7,622 nucleotides of DNA from Candidatus Omnitrophota bacterium (GTDB lineage Bacteria; Omnitrophota; Gorgyraeia; 1-14-0-20-64-10), in assembly GCA_023248095.1 (NCBI GenBank), contig JAHFFF010000078.1, positions 1-7,622 of the forward strand, read 5' to 3'. Position 1 is the stretch's first letter, and the number at the start of each line of letters is the position of its first letter. The translations under genes and the position numbers were made by a program. The notes under the pieces are model-generated. The model had not been told where the DNA came from and made no database searches. It saw only the letters and a program-made list of their open reading frames with translations. Shown in pieces: positions 1 through 7,300 of this stretch.

Positions 1-2
1 CC

Positions 3-842
3 CGCCCGATCCTGGTCAATCGAACCTACACCCTTCCCGCTTGGGTTGATCGCAATACCTTAGTCTTGGCCTGCAGCTATTCCGGCAATACCGAGGAAAC
101 CCTTTCCGCTGCGCAGCGGGCCCAGGCAAAGGGGGCTCGAATGTTGGCCATCACCTCCGGCGGTGAGCTTGCCGCATGGTCGGATCGGGCCGGTTTTCCT
201 CTCCTGCAGATTCCAGCGGGGTTGCCGCCTCGGTCGGCCGTCGGATACCTGGCCTTCGCCCCGTTGGGGCTGCTGGTCCGGTTGGGATGGGCTCCTCGGA
301 AGAGCTTGCCGGTTGAGCGTGCCTGCGCGGCACTCCACCGGTTCATCGATTCGCGCCTGGCCCCTCGCGTGCGGACCGCGTCCAACCCGGCCAAGCGCCT
401 CGCCGCCGCGCTGGTCGGCCGGCTTCCTATACTGTATGGCGCCTCCGGCGGTTGGGAGGGGGTCACCTATCGCTGGCGGACCCAGCTGGAAGAGAACTCC
501 AAGACACTGGCCTTCCATCACCTATTTCCCGAATCCACCCACAACGAGATCTCCGCCTGGCTGCAGCCGAAATCCCTGATCAAACAGATGACGGCCATCT
601 TTCTGTCGGACCCGGCGATCCATCCTCGGATCCTGCGCCGGATGGAGTTTGTCCGCCGGATCATCCGGAGCCAGGGGGCGGGCGTGGAGACCATTTCGGT
701 GAATGGACAAACGCGCCTGGAACGGCTGCTGCGCTTGGTGGCGGTGGGAGATTTCATGAGCGTCTACTTAGGCATCCTCTATCGGAGCGATCCAACACCG
801 GTGGAACGGGTGGAAGGGCTCAAGCGTTACATGAAGAAATGA
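3..842 (+). CDS. Bifunctional phosphoglucose/phosphomannose isomerase, 3' part (5' end outside window)
   Basis: Interconverts glucose-6-phosphate or mannose-6-phosphate with fructose-6-phosphate in the cytoplasm, feeding glycolysis and sugar-nucleotide synthesis. The frame is open from base 3, giving 279 residues; roughly 60-80 N-terminal residues should lie upstream. The SIS-domain phosphate-binding motif SYSGNTEETL is at fragment residues 25-34, followed by the family motif PPRSAVGY. The C-terminal SIS domain has the conserved QLEENSKTLAF and ESTHNEI stretch. By spacing (16 residues apart), E164 and H180 of the fragment match the catalytic Glu and His of the Pyrobaculum enzyme, and K274 near the end is the likely conserved Lys. 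The M at base 66 inside the frame is not the start, because the SIS core continues upstream of it. The stop overlaps the next start as ATGA (839-842), so the two genes are probably translationally coupled. Function is sure at family level; relative use of glucose or mannose phosphate is not visible. Confidence 0.9.
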   Translation, partial: RPILVNRTYTLPAWVDRNTLVLACSYSGNTEETLSAAQRAQAKGARMLAITSGGELAAWSDRAGFPLLQIPAGLPPRSAVGYLAFAPLGLLVRLGWAPRKSLPVERACAALHRFIDSRLAPRVRTASNPAKRLAAALVGRLPILYGASGGWEGVTYRWRTQLEENSKTLAFHHLFPESTHNEISAWLQPKSLIKQMTAIFLSDPAIHPRILRRMEFVRRIIRSQGAGVETISVNGQTRLERLLRLVAVGDFMSVYLGILYRSDPTPVERVEGLKRYMKK

Positions 843-1576
843 TTGCCATTGTTCTGGCAGCCGGCTACGGCACTCGCCTGTACCCTCTGACGGAAAACAA
901 GCCGAAGGCCCTCCTGCCGATAGGAGGGAAACCGATCCTGGAGCATCTGCGGGAGAAACTGACTTCTCCGCAGGTCGGCGTGCGGGAGGTCCTTCTCGTG
1001 TCGAATCACCGCTTCGCGGAGTCGTTCCGCCAGTGGGCCGGTTCGTCGCGCAGCAGCATCCCCTGGGATGTTTTGGATGACGGGACCACCTCCGACGAGA
1101 ATCGGCTGGGCTCGATGGGGGATCTGGCCTTTGCGATCCGCTCCCGCTCGATCGATGAGGAGGTTTTGGTCCTGGGCAGCGACAATCTGTTTGAAGATGA
1201 TCTGGCCGAGTTCGTCGGATTCGCCCGGCAGAAGGGGGCGGTGACGCTGGGGGCGGTTGAGTTGGCCGACCAGGCCCTTGCCTCCCAGTACGGGGTGCTG
1301 ACGACGAATGCCCAGGGACGGATCACCGATTTTGCAGAGAAGCCGGCTCATCCGGCGTCCTCTCTCGTCTCCACGGCAGCCTACTTTTTCCCTCGAAAGG
1401 CGGTGAGGTTGGTGCTAGAATACGTCTCTTCCCAGAAGACATCGGATAAACTGGGTTCTTTCATCTCTTGGTTGGTTGCCCGCGAACCTGTGTTTGCCTA
1501 TCGTTTTCGCGGGCGCTGGTTTGACATCGGCGACATCGCCTCTTACAAGCACGCACAGGAGACCTTTCACCCATGA
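839..1576 (+). CDS. Sugar-phosphate nucleotidyltransferase (NDP-sugar pyrophosphorylase family)
   Basis: A 245-residue enzyme expected to join an NTP and a sugar-1-phosphate into an NDP-sugar plus pyrophosphate. It opens directly with the nucleotide-binding signature: LAAGYGTRLYPLT at residues 6-18, then PKALLPIGGKP at 22-32. GSDN at 113-116 supplies the metal-binding Asp115. EKP (167-169) and the C-terminal GRWFDIGDIASYKHA stretch (225-239) are also typical of the family. The length fits a minimal single-domain enzyme without the C-terminal left-handed beta-helix of GlmU-like proteins. The frame stays open upstream to 452, but that part only shadows the isomerase, and MIAIVLAAG is the natural N-terminus. 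It overlaps the isomerase stop upstream and the metK start downstream, both as ATGA. The isomerase neighbour suggests a hexose-1-phosphate substrate, but neither the sugar nor the nucleotide can be read from sequence. Confidence 0.9.
   Translation: MIAIVLAAGYGTRLYPLTENKPKALLPIGGKPILEHLREKLTSPQVGVREVLLVSNHRFAESFRQWAGSSRSSIPWDVLDDGTTSDENRLGSMGDLAFAIRSRSIDEEVLVLGSDNLFEDDLAEFVGFARQKGAVTLGAVELADQALASQYGVLTTNAQGRITDFAEKPAHPASSLVSTAAYFFPRKAVRLVLEYVSSQKTSDKLGSFISWLVAREPVFAYRFRGRWFDIGDIASYKHAQETFHP
1557..1561 (+). promoter_or_regulatory. Shine-Dalgarno site of metK
   Basis: AGGAG lies 11 bases upstream of the metK ATG, inside the end of the nucleotidyltransferase gene. It supports the ATG at 1573 as the true start, along with the ATGA overlap. 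Confidence 0.6.
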
Positions 1577-2802
1577 GCGCACGGCAGCGGTACCTTTTCA
1601 CCTCTGAGTCGGTGACGGAGGGACATCCCGACAAACTCTGCGATCAAATCTCAGACTCAATCCTCGATGCCATCTACGACAAAGACCCCCAAGGGCGAGT
1701 TGCCTGCGAGGCGTTGGTCACCACGGGTTTGGTGATTGTGGCCGGTGAGATCACCACCAGCTGCTACGTCGAGGTACCTAAGGTGGTTCGGGAGGTCATC
1801 CGGGATGTCGGATACACCGATCACCAGGAGGTGGGCTTCAATTATCGGACCTGCGGCGTGGTGACCGCTATCCAAGAGCAATCACCCGACATCGCCATGG
1901 GGGTGGATGTTGGTGGGGCGGGAGACCAAGGGATGATGTTTGGCTACGCCACCAACGAGACCGCGGAGTACATGCCCCTGCCGATCATGCTGGCCCACCG
2001 GCTGGTCCGCCGGCTGGCCGAGGTTCGCAAGAACAAGACACTCAATTACCTTCGGCCCGATGGCAAGTCTCAGGTCAGCGTTGAGTATGTCAACGGCAAG
2101 CCGAGCCGGGTGACCGGCATCGTCATCGGTGCCCATCACAGCACCCGCGTTTCCACGCCGAAACTGCGCCGGGATATCCGGGAGATGGTGATCGAGCCGA
2201 TCGTCCCGAAGGAATTCCTGAGCCGCGACACCAAGTACTTCATCAATGCAACCGGCCGTTTTGAAGTTGGCGGCCCGATGGCCGACACCGGGGTGACCGG
2301 CCGAAAGATCATCGTCGATACCTACGGTGGGTTCGGCCGGCACGGCGGCGGCGCCTTCAGCGGCAAGGATCCCACCAAGGTGGACCGCTCCGCCAGCTAC
2401 ATGGCCCGCTACATCGCCAAGAACATCGTGGCGGCGAAGCTGGCTGACCGGTGCGAGATCCAGCTGGCCTACTGCATCGGTATCCGTGAGCCGGTCTCTG
2501 TGATGGTGAATACCTTCGGCACCGGAAAGGTGACCGAGGAAGAGTTGGAGCAGGCGATCCGGAACACCTTTGACCTGACCCCGGCTGGGATCATCCGGGA
2601 TTTGAAGCTGCGCCGGCCAATCTACCGAAAAACCGCCGCCTACGGCCACTTCGGCCGGAACGAGGCCGGTTTCAGCTGGGAAGAGTTGGATAAGGTGGAG
2701 GCCTTGAAGAGGGCGATTGCGAAGCCAGGCCGCATGGTGAGCCGGAACGGAACCGGGAAGGTAATCTCCATCCGGCATCTGCCGGCAGCTCGCTCGCGAT
2801 GA
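1573..2802 (+). CDS. metK: S-adenosylmethionine synthetase (methionine adenosyltransferase)
   Basis: Makes S-adenosylmethionine from methionine and ATP, releasing phosphate and pyrophosphate; a cytoplasmic enzyme supplying methyl groups. The protein has 409 residues. The N-terminal TSESVTEGHPDK carries the catalytic His18 and metal-binding Asp20. GAGDQGMMFGYA at 115-126 is the first family signature, and GGGAFSGKDPTKVDRS at 258-273 is the glycine-rich P-loop-like second signature. This is the bacterial/eukaryotic MetK family, not the archaeal MAT family. The start is set by ATGA overlap with the preceding gene and an AGGAG at suitable spacing. It is slightly longer than typical bacterial MetK (about 380-400), with a basic tail of some 25 residues after AIAKPGRM. 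ahcY follows, so the two genes of the S-adenosylmethionine cycle are adjacent. Confidence 0.97.
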   Translation: MSARQRYLFTSESVTEGHPDKLCDQISDSILDAIYDKDPQGRVACEALVTTGLVIVAGEITTSCYVEVPKVVREVIRDVGYTDHQEVGFNYRTCGVVTAIQEQSPDIAMGVDVGGAGDQGMMFGYATNETAEYMPLPIMLAHRLVRRLAEVRKNKTLNYLRPDGKSQVSVEYVNGKPSRVTGIVIGAHHSTRVSTPKLRRDIREMVIEPIVPKEFLSRDTKYFINATGRFEVGGPMADTGVTGRKIIVDTYGGFGRHGGGAFSGKDPTKVDRSASYMARYIAKNIVAAKLADRCEIQLAYCIGIREPVSVMVNTFGTGKVTEEELEQAIRNTFDLTPAGIIRDLKLRRPIYRKTAAYGHFGRNEAGFSWEELDKVEALKRAIAKPGRMVSRNGTGKVISIRHLPAARSR

Positions 2803-2840
2803 TGATCCGTTGAGCACCCATGCAAACGCAGAAAGTCATC

Positions 2841-2905
2841 GACCCCGTTCGTGCTGAGCATGTCGAAGCACGAACTTTCCAACGGATTCAGAATGAACGC
2901 GTAGA
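2841..2905. repeat. Dispersed palindromic repeat element between metK and ahcY
   Basis: Perfect 9-base inverted arms, GTTCGTGCT at 2847-2855 and AGCACGAAC at 2867-2875, flank an 11-base loop containing TGTCGA. A trailing CGGATTCAGAATGAACG follows to about 2900. The arrangement resembles a short repeat I recall seeing, in variants, in intergenic regions of many environmental bacterial genomes. That identity rests on memory and could not be searched. It fills most of the metK-ahcY gap and is open in the ahcY frame, where it would translate to a low-meaning peptide such as PVRAEHVEAR. Such an element can form an mRNA hairpin. No second copy is visible in the window, and the exact outer boundaries are uncertain. 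Confidence 0.7.
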
Positions 2906-2912
2906 GCATCCG

Positions 2913-4166
2913 ATGACCTCCGACGTCACCGACCGTTCATTGGCCAAGGCCGGCCAGGCCCGCATCGAGTGGGCCGGCCGCTTCATGCCGGTTCTCGCAC
3001 AGATCCGGCAGAGGTTCTCGAAGGAGCGCCCGCTTAAAAATCTGCGCATCAGTTGCTGCCTGCACGTGACGACCGAAACCGGCCAGCTGGCGGAAGCGCT
3101 GCGGGCTGGCGGGGCGGAGGTTTCCATCTGCGCCTCCAACCCCTTATCCACGCAGGATGATGTCGCCGCGGCCCTGGCCGTGCGGGGATTCAAGGTCTAC
3201 GCCCGCAAGGGAGAAGACCGCAAGACCTACTACCGGCACATCCTTGCGGTGCTGGACAGCAAGCCGCACCTGACGATGGACGATGGGGCCGACCTGGTAT
3301 CCACCATCCATCAGCGCTATCGAAACCTAGCGGGGCAGATGGTCGGCAGCACGGAAGAAACGACCACCGGCGTGATCCGCTTAAAGGCGCTCGCCAAGCA
3401 AGGGAAAATGCTCTTTCCGGTTGTGGCGGTGAACGATTCCCAGACCAAGTTCATGTTCGACAATCGCTACGGCACCGGCCAATCCACGCTGGATGGGATC
3501 CTGCGCGCCACCAACATTTTGCTGGCCGGTTCCGTCGTGGTGGTCTGCGGCTACGGCTGGTGCGGGCGAGGTGTCGCGATGCGTGCCCGCGGGATGGGGG
3601 CCCACACCATCGTCTGCGAGGTGGATCCGGTCCGGGCGCTGGAGGCGGTGATGGACGGCTACGAGGTGATGCCGCTGGCGCAGGCGGCGCCCAAAGGGGA
3701 CCTCTTCATCACGGTGACCGGCGATATCCACGTGATCAGCGAATCGATCTTCCGCCGCATGAAGGACGGCGCCATCGTCTGCAACAGCGGCCACTTCAAC
3801 GTGGAGATCGACCTCGATGCCTTGAAGCGGATCGCCAAGCGGGTCCAGCAGATCAAGCCGAACATCAACGGGTACACCCTCAAGAACGGCAGGCAGATCC
3901 TGGTATTAAGCGAAGGCCGCCTGGTAAATCTCTCCTGCGCCGAGGGGCACCCCGCCCAGGTGATGGACATGAGCTTCGCCAATCAAGCCCTCTCCGCCGA
4001 ATGGCTCGTCAAGAATAAGGCCAAACTCAAGCCGCAGGTCTACCGCCTGCCGGAGCAGATCGACGGCGAGATTGCCGCCCTCAAGCTGAAGAGCCGCGCT
4101 ATCGCCATCGACCGCCTTACCCCCGAGCAGAAGAAGTACCTCGCCAGCTGGGAATCCGGCACGTAA
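2913..4166 (+). CDS. ahcY: S-adenosylhomocysteine hydrolase (adenosylhomocysteinase), start revised
   Basis: Splits S-adenosylhomocysteine reversibly into adenosine and homocysteine, relieving product inhibition of methyltransferases; a cytoplasmic NAD-dependent enzyme. With the ATG at 2913 the protein has 417 residues. Seen in order: HVTTETGQLAEAL with substrate-binding His51; MDDGADL with Asp124; GSTEETTTG with Glu149; QTKFMFDNRYGTGQS with Lys179 and Asp183; the NAD-binding GYGWCGRG at 213-220; NSGHFNVEID with His294; and a C-terminus ending KKYLASWESGT. The GTGQS variant and that ending match the shorter archaeal/Thermotoga-like class, lacking the insertion and C-terminal Tyr-rich tail of many bacterial enzymes. 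The frame extends in phase to an ATG at 2820, but those 31 residues come from the repeat element and are not part of the fold. Only a weak TAGAG precedes 2913. It is probably co-transcribed with metK. Confidence 0.95.
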   Translation: MTSDVTDRSLAKAGQARIEWAGRFMPVLAQIRQRFSKERPLKNLRISCCLHVTTETGQLAEALRAGGAEVSICASNPLSTQDDVAAALAVRGFKVYARKGEDRKTYYRHILAVLDSKPHLTMDDGADLVSTIHQRYRNLAGQMVGSTEETTTGVIRLKALAKQGKMLFPVVAVNDSQTKFMFDNRYGTGQSTLDGILRATNILLAGSVVVVCGYGWCGRGVAMRARGMGAHTIVCEVDPVRALEAVMDGYEVMPLAQAAPKGDLFITVTGDIHVISESIFRRMKDGAIVCNSGHFNVEIDLDALKRIAKRVQQIKPNINGYTLKNGRQILVLSEGRLVNLSCAEGHPAQVMDMSFANQALSAEWLVKNKAKLKPQVYRLPEQIDGEIAALKLKSRAIAIDRLTPEQKKYLASWESGT

Positions 4167-4229
4167 GTCGTAGATAATCCAAGATATAAGTTTGTACAAT
4201 CACGGGCGCATCATGTAAACTTTTTATCA
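4167..4229 (+). promoter_or_regulatory. AT-rich gap with candidate promoter for the large secreted-protein gene
   Basis: This 63-base gap is about one third G+C, much lower than the genes beside it. Candidate -10 hexamers are GATAAT (4173-4178) and TATAAG (4185-4190). TTGTAC (4192-4197) and TAAACT (4216-4221) form a -35/-10-like pair 18 bases apart, but that pair would start transcription almost at the ATG. No good -35 accompanies the first two. I see no hairpin plus T-run that would terminate ahcY transcription, and no Shine-Dalgarno site before 4230. The promoter is an inference from composition and hexamer matches only. Confidence 0.3.
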
Positions 4230-4310
4230 ATGGAACGGCTCCGTTCAATTCCTGAGTTTATAGCACTCTCCCTTATCCTCGCGCTAACTCCGCCTACCCC
4301 TGCCTTCGCG
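4230..4310 (+). other. Sec signal peptide of the large protein (residues 1-27)
   Basis: A short N-region with two Arg (MERLR) precedes a hydrophobic core FIALSLILAL, a Pro-containing c-region, and an AFA cleavage motif with predicted cleavage after Ala27. There is no lipobox Cys near the cut, so the protein should be soluble in the periplasm or exported, not a lipoprotein. Confidence 0.8.
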
Positions 4311-7300
4311 CTTCGGAATGAGGCAACACAGGAAAACTCCGGGCTGGAGGAGCTTAAGCAGGAATTGGCCGCCGGCCGGCCGGACCGCGCCGCGCGACAA
4401 CTGGCCAATCGCCTAGAGCACCTTCTCGACCTTTCTCCACCTGCTGCCGGTTTGGAGGAACAACCGAAGTGGTTCACCTTCGATTCACCCGTGACCCGGG
4501 TGTCCCTTTCGATGGGAGGAGCCAGGCTTTACGGGATGGGTCCGCGCGGGGGTGGGATCAAGTTCATGGATCTGAACAGGGCGCGGCGCTCTTTTTCCAT
4601 CGAGCCAAAGGATTCCGGGATTGTGACGGACGTGGCATACTCCGGCGTCAGGGCGGCCGTCATTCGCGGCTCTTCGGTGAATGTCTGGAGCCATTTGCCC
4701 GGGAGATCGGGGCAAACATTCAACTATTCAGCCGACACCGAGGTGGTGGACGCCCGGTTCTCCTTCCCCTTTGAAGGTAAATCCCCCCCGTCTCCCGAGA
4801 GAGGATCTCTGGTCATCGCGCTACCCCATGGATTGGACCTCGTCAATTCGGCTACTGGGGAGCTCCGGTTGAGGCTTGAGTTGGACGGAGGGAATGGACC
4901 GATCACAGGGGCCTCCCTGTCGGCCGATGGCCGGTGGCTTGCCGTCCGAATCGGATCCGAGACCGTCCAGTTGTTCAATCTGAGCGAGGGAAAGAAAATC
5001 TTCACTCCGTTCGTTCTCCACCGTGGAGAAGGTCGGATTTCAGATTTCACGTTCCCTCCGCATGCCGTCGGCAAGGTGAAGCTGGCCGTTGCCTCCGGCA
5101 ACAGGGTGACGATCTGGGATGTGGAGACCCAACAGAAGCAGTTTGAGTTGGAGCACGAAGCGCCGGTTGCCCGGGTCGTCTTCTCAGCCGACCAGCGGGT
5201 ATTGGCTTCGGCTACGGGCTCACCGCATCAGGTGATCCTTTGGGAGGTGGAGACCGGCGGGCGCCTGGCCACCTTTCCCCTCAAGGCTCCTGCCACCGAC
5301 CTCGGGTTCTCGTTCAATGGGAAACGGCTGGCCGCGGCGATGGGCACCCGGGAAGTGGCTGTCTGGGATCTCCCTGCCCGCGTCCGGGAACGGATGACGC
5401 AGATCGGGCGTCCCTTTGAATACCCCGCAGGTTGGGAGGTCCACGCCAAGGCCACTCTTCCCGAGGAGATTCTGGCCCAGATCGGAGATCAGCCGATGCG
5501 TTGGATCCAGAAGTGGTTCGACCAGGGGGTTCCCCACGGCTATAAGCCGGGGATGGGTTTTTCAGATTTGATCAACTGGTGGACCCTCCGGGCCCTGCGG
5601 CCTTTTCCGCATGCTGGCATTGATTTCCTCCTCAGGCAGACCCCCGTAGGCGGTTATGAGCCGATCCCGGCAGGTACGGAGGTGCCCGCCCTCTTCGACG
5701 GACAGGTGGTCCTGGTCTTCGAAGACACCATGCAGAGCACGATCGTGGTGGAATCGGACATGGCCGACCGTGAGGGCAGGAAGCTTCTCATGGTCTACAC
5801 GCACGTCAAGCTCTCCGAGGAGAAAAAGCAGCAGTGGCGGGGGCAGATGGAACGCGGGAAGTCGATCAAGATCACCGCTAGCCAAATTCTCGGCACCATT
5901 GATTATTCCCGAAATCCCGATTCGGTCGTCGCCCCCCATCTCCATCTGACCGTGGCCCTCATGCAGGAAACTGAACGGAAGAGACTGTGGGGTGAAGGGA
6001 AATACGTCGACAAGGACGTCTGGCCCGAGCTGGATCAGATGGTCAAGGAAGGCCGCCTGATTTATCTGAACCCGCTGGAGATCTTCGAGCCGGAGTTCAT
6101 TGACACCCACTTCGTCCGGCTTCCCGAAGAGAAGCTGGAAGGGGTCCTGATCTTTCATGAGGTGGAGCAAGGGGCTCCCGACCCGAAGTGGGCGAATCTA
6201 AGGAAACCAATCGTCGACCATTTCCCAACACTGGCCCTCCCCGGCGCAAAGAGCCGGGAGAGTGTCCGGAAAACCTTGAGCAATCCCGAAAAACGGGTGG
6301 ATGTAATCCTCGTGAACAACGAAGATGCCAAGGCCTGGATCCTGGAGACTTATGGAAACAAGTACCCTGTCATCCTGTACCCAGGGGAAATCAATCAAAC
6401 CGTCCTGGACGATCTGAATACTTTTAGACAAGCAGGAATTCGGCGGGAGGTCTCCATCGATCTGCTGAAGATGGAACCGGAGCTGACCGCATTGCTAAAG
6501 GTGAACGGGGTCGATACGGTGGGGGAACTTCTCGAACTGGGTATTGCCCCTGCCGAGCTGGGTGATCCCTCCATGGCTCCGGAGATGAAATGGGCCCTCT
6601 TGAGAGCGCGTGCACTGGTGGCCCCCCAGACGATTCCCTTGGAGGCGATTCTTCCGAAAACGAAGGTTTTGGACTACCCCAAACTATTCGACGAGCTCGG
6701 GAAGCAGACCGTCGAGTTTGACCTTCATGTCAGCGTGAAGAATCTTCTGGAGTTGCTGAATCTTTACCGGAATGAGGACAATGCGGACCGGATGGCTCAG
6801 GTGCTGGATGAAGAGCAGAACGGGTTGATCCTTCGCACGATCCGGAGTCTTCTGCCCATGGCAGAGATTCCCACCCACACCTTCGCGGTTCTTTTTGTCC
6901 CTTCCATGGAGGGAGCGCTGAAGCGCCTCGGCGCAAACCTGGATGAGCTGATCCAATCAGTTACTCAGGAGGAGGATCTGTTTGAACGAACATTCCCCGA
7001 CCCCAAGGATCGCGCAAAGATCCTGTTTTCTCTTTCTCGGATTCGACCATCCCCGGCCGCTGCCGGGCTGGAAGAATCGGCGGAGAAAATCCTCACGGAT
7101 CTGAAGGTATTGAAGGGTCAGTTCGAGGAGATCGAGATGGAGGTATATGGGGGACAGGAGCCTTCGGTGACTCAATGGAGGCTCACGCTGCAGTTGGGGC
7201 GCGTGATTGATCAACTGGAGCGGGGAAATCTCTGGGATTCTGTCGATCTCATGAGGCCACTGGTTTTGGCTGCTGAGGCGGCTGCGGAGGATGAAGAAGA

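Noticed and set aside
452..838. Upstream extension of the nucleotidyltransferase frame
   Set aside because: The extra 129 residues are the isomerase gene read in the wrong frame; the enzyme starts naturally with MIAIVLAAG at 839.
827..1351. 174-codon open frame on the - strand opposite the nucleotidyltransferase
   Set aside because: A shadow of a clear + strand enzyme, with no family motif of its own.
1882..2817. 311-codon open frame on the - strand opposite metK
   Set aside because: It lies antisense to an unmistakable MetK, its translation resembles no family, and its length follows from GC-rich codon bias on the other strand.
4167..4229. Rho-independent terminator after ahcY
   Set aside because: I found no GC-rich stem followed by a T-run; the short T-run at 4221-4225 has no hairpin in front of it.
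4469..4774. Short + strand frame within the propeller region, which might hint at a frameshift or split gene
   Set aside because: The frame from 4230 reads through this region without a stop and keeps the propeller repeats, so no frameshift is needed.
5562..6170. 202-codon open frame on the - strand opposite the M23 domain
   Set aside because: The + strand frame carries all zinc-site motifs in order; the antisense product is His/Leu/Asp-rich without recognisable features.
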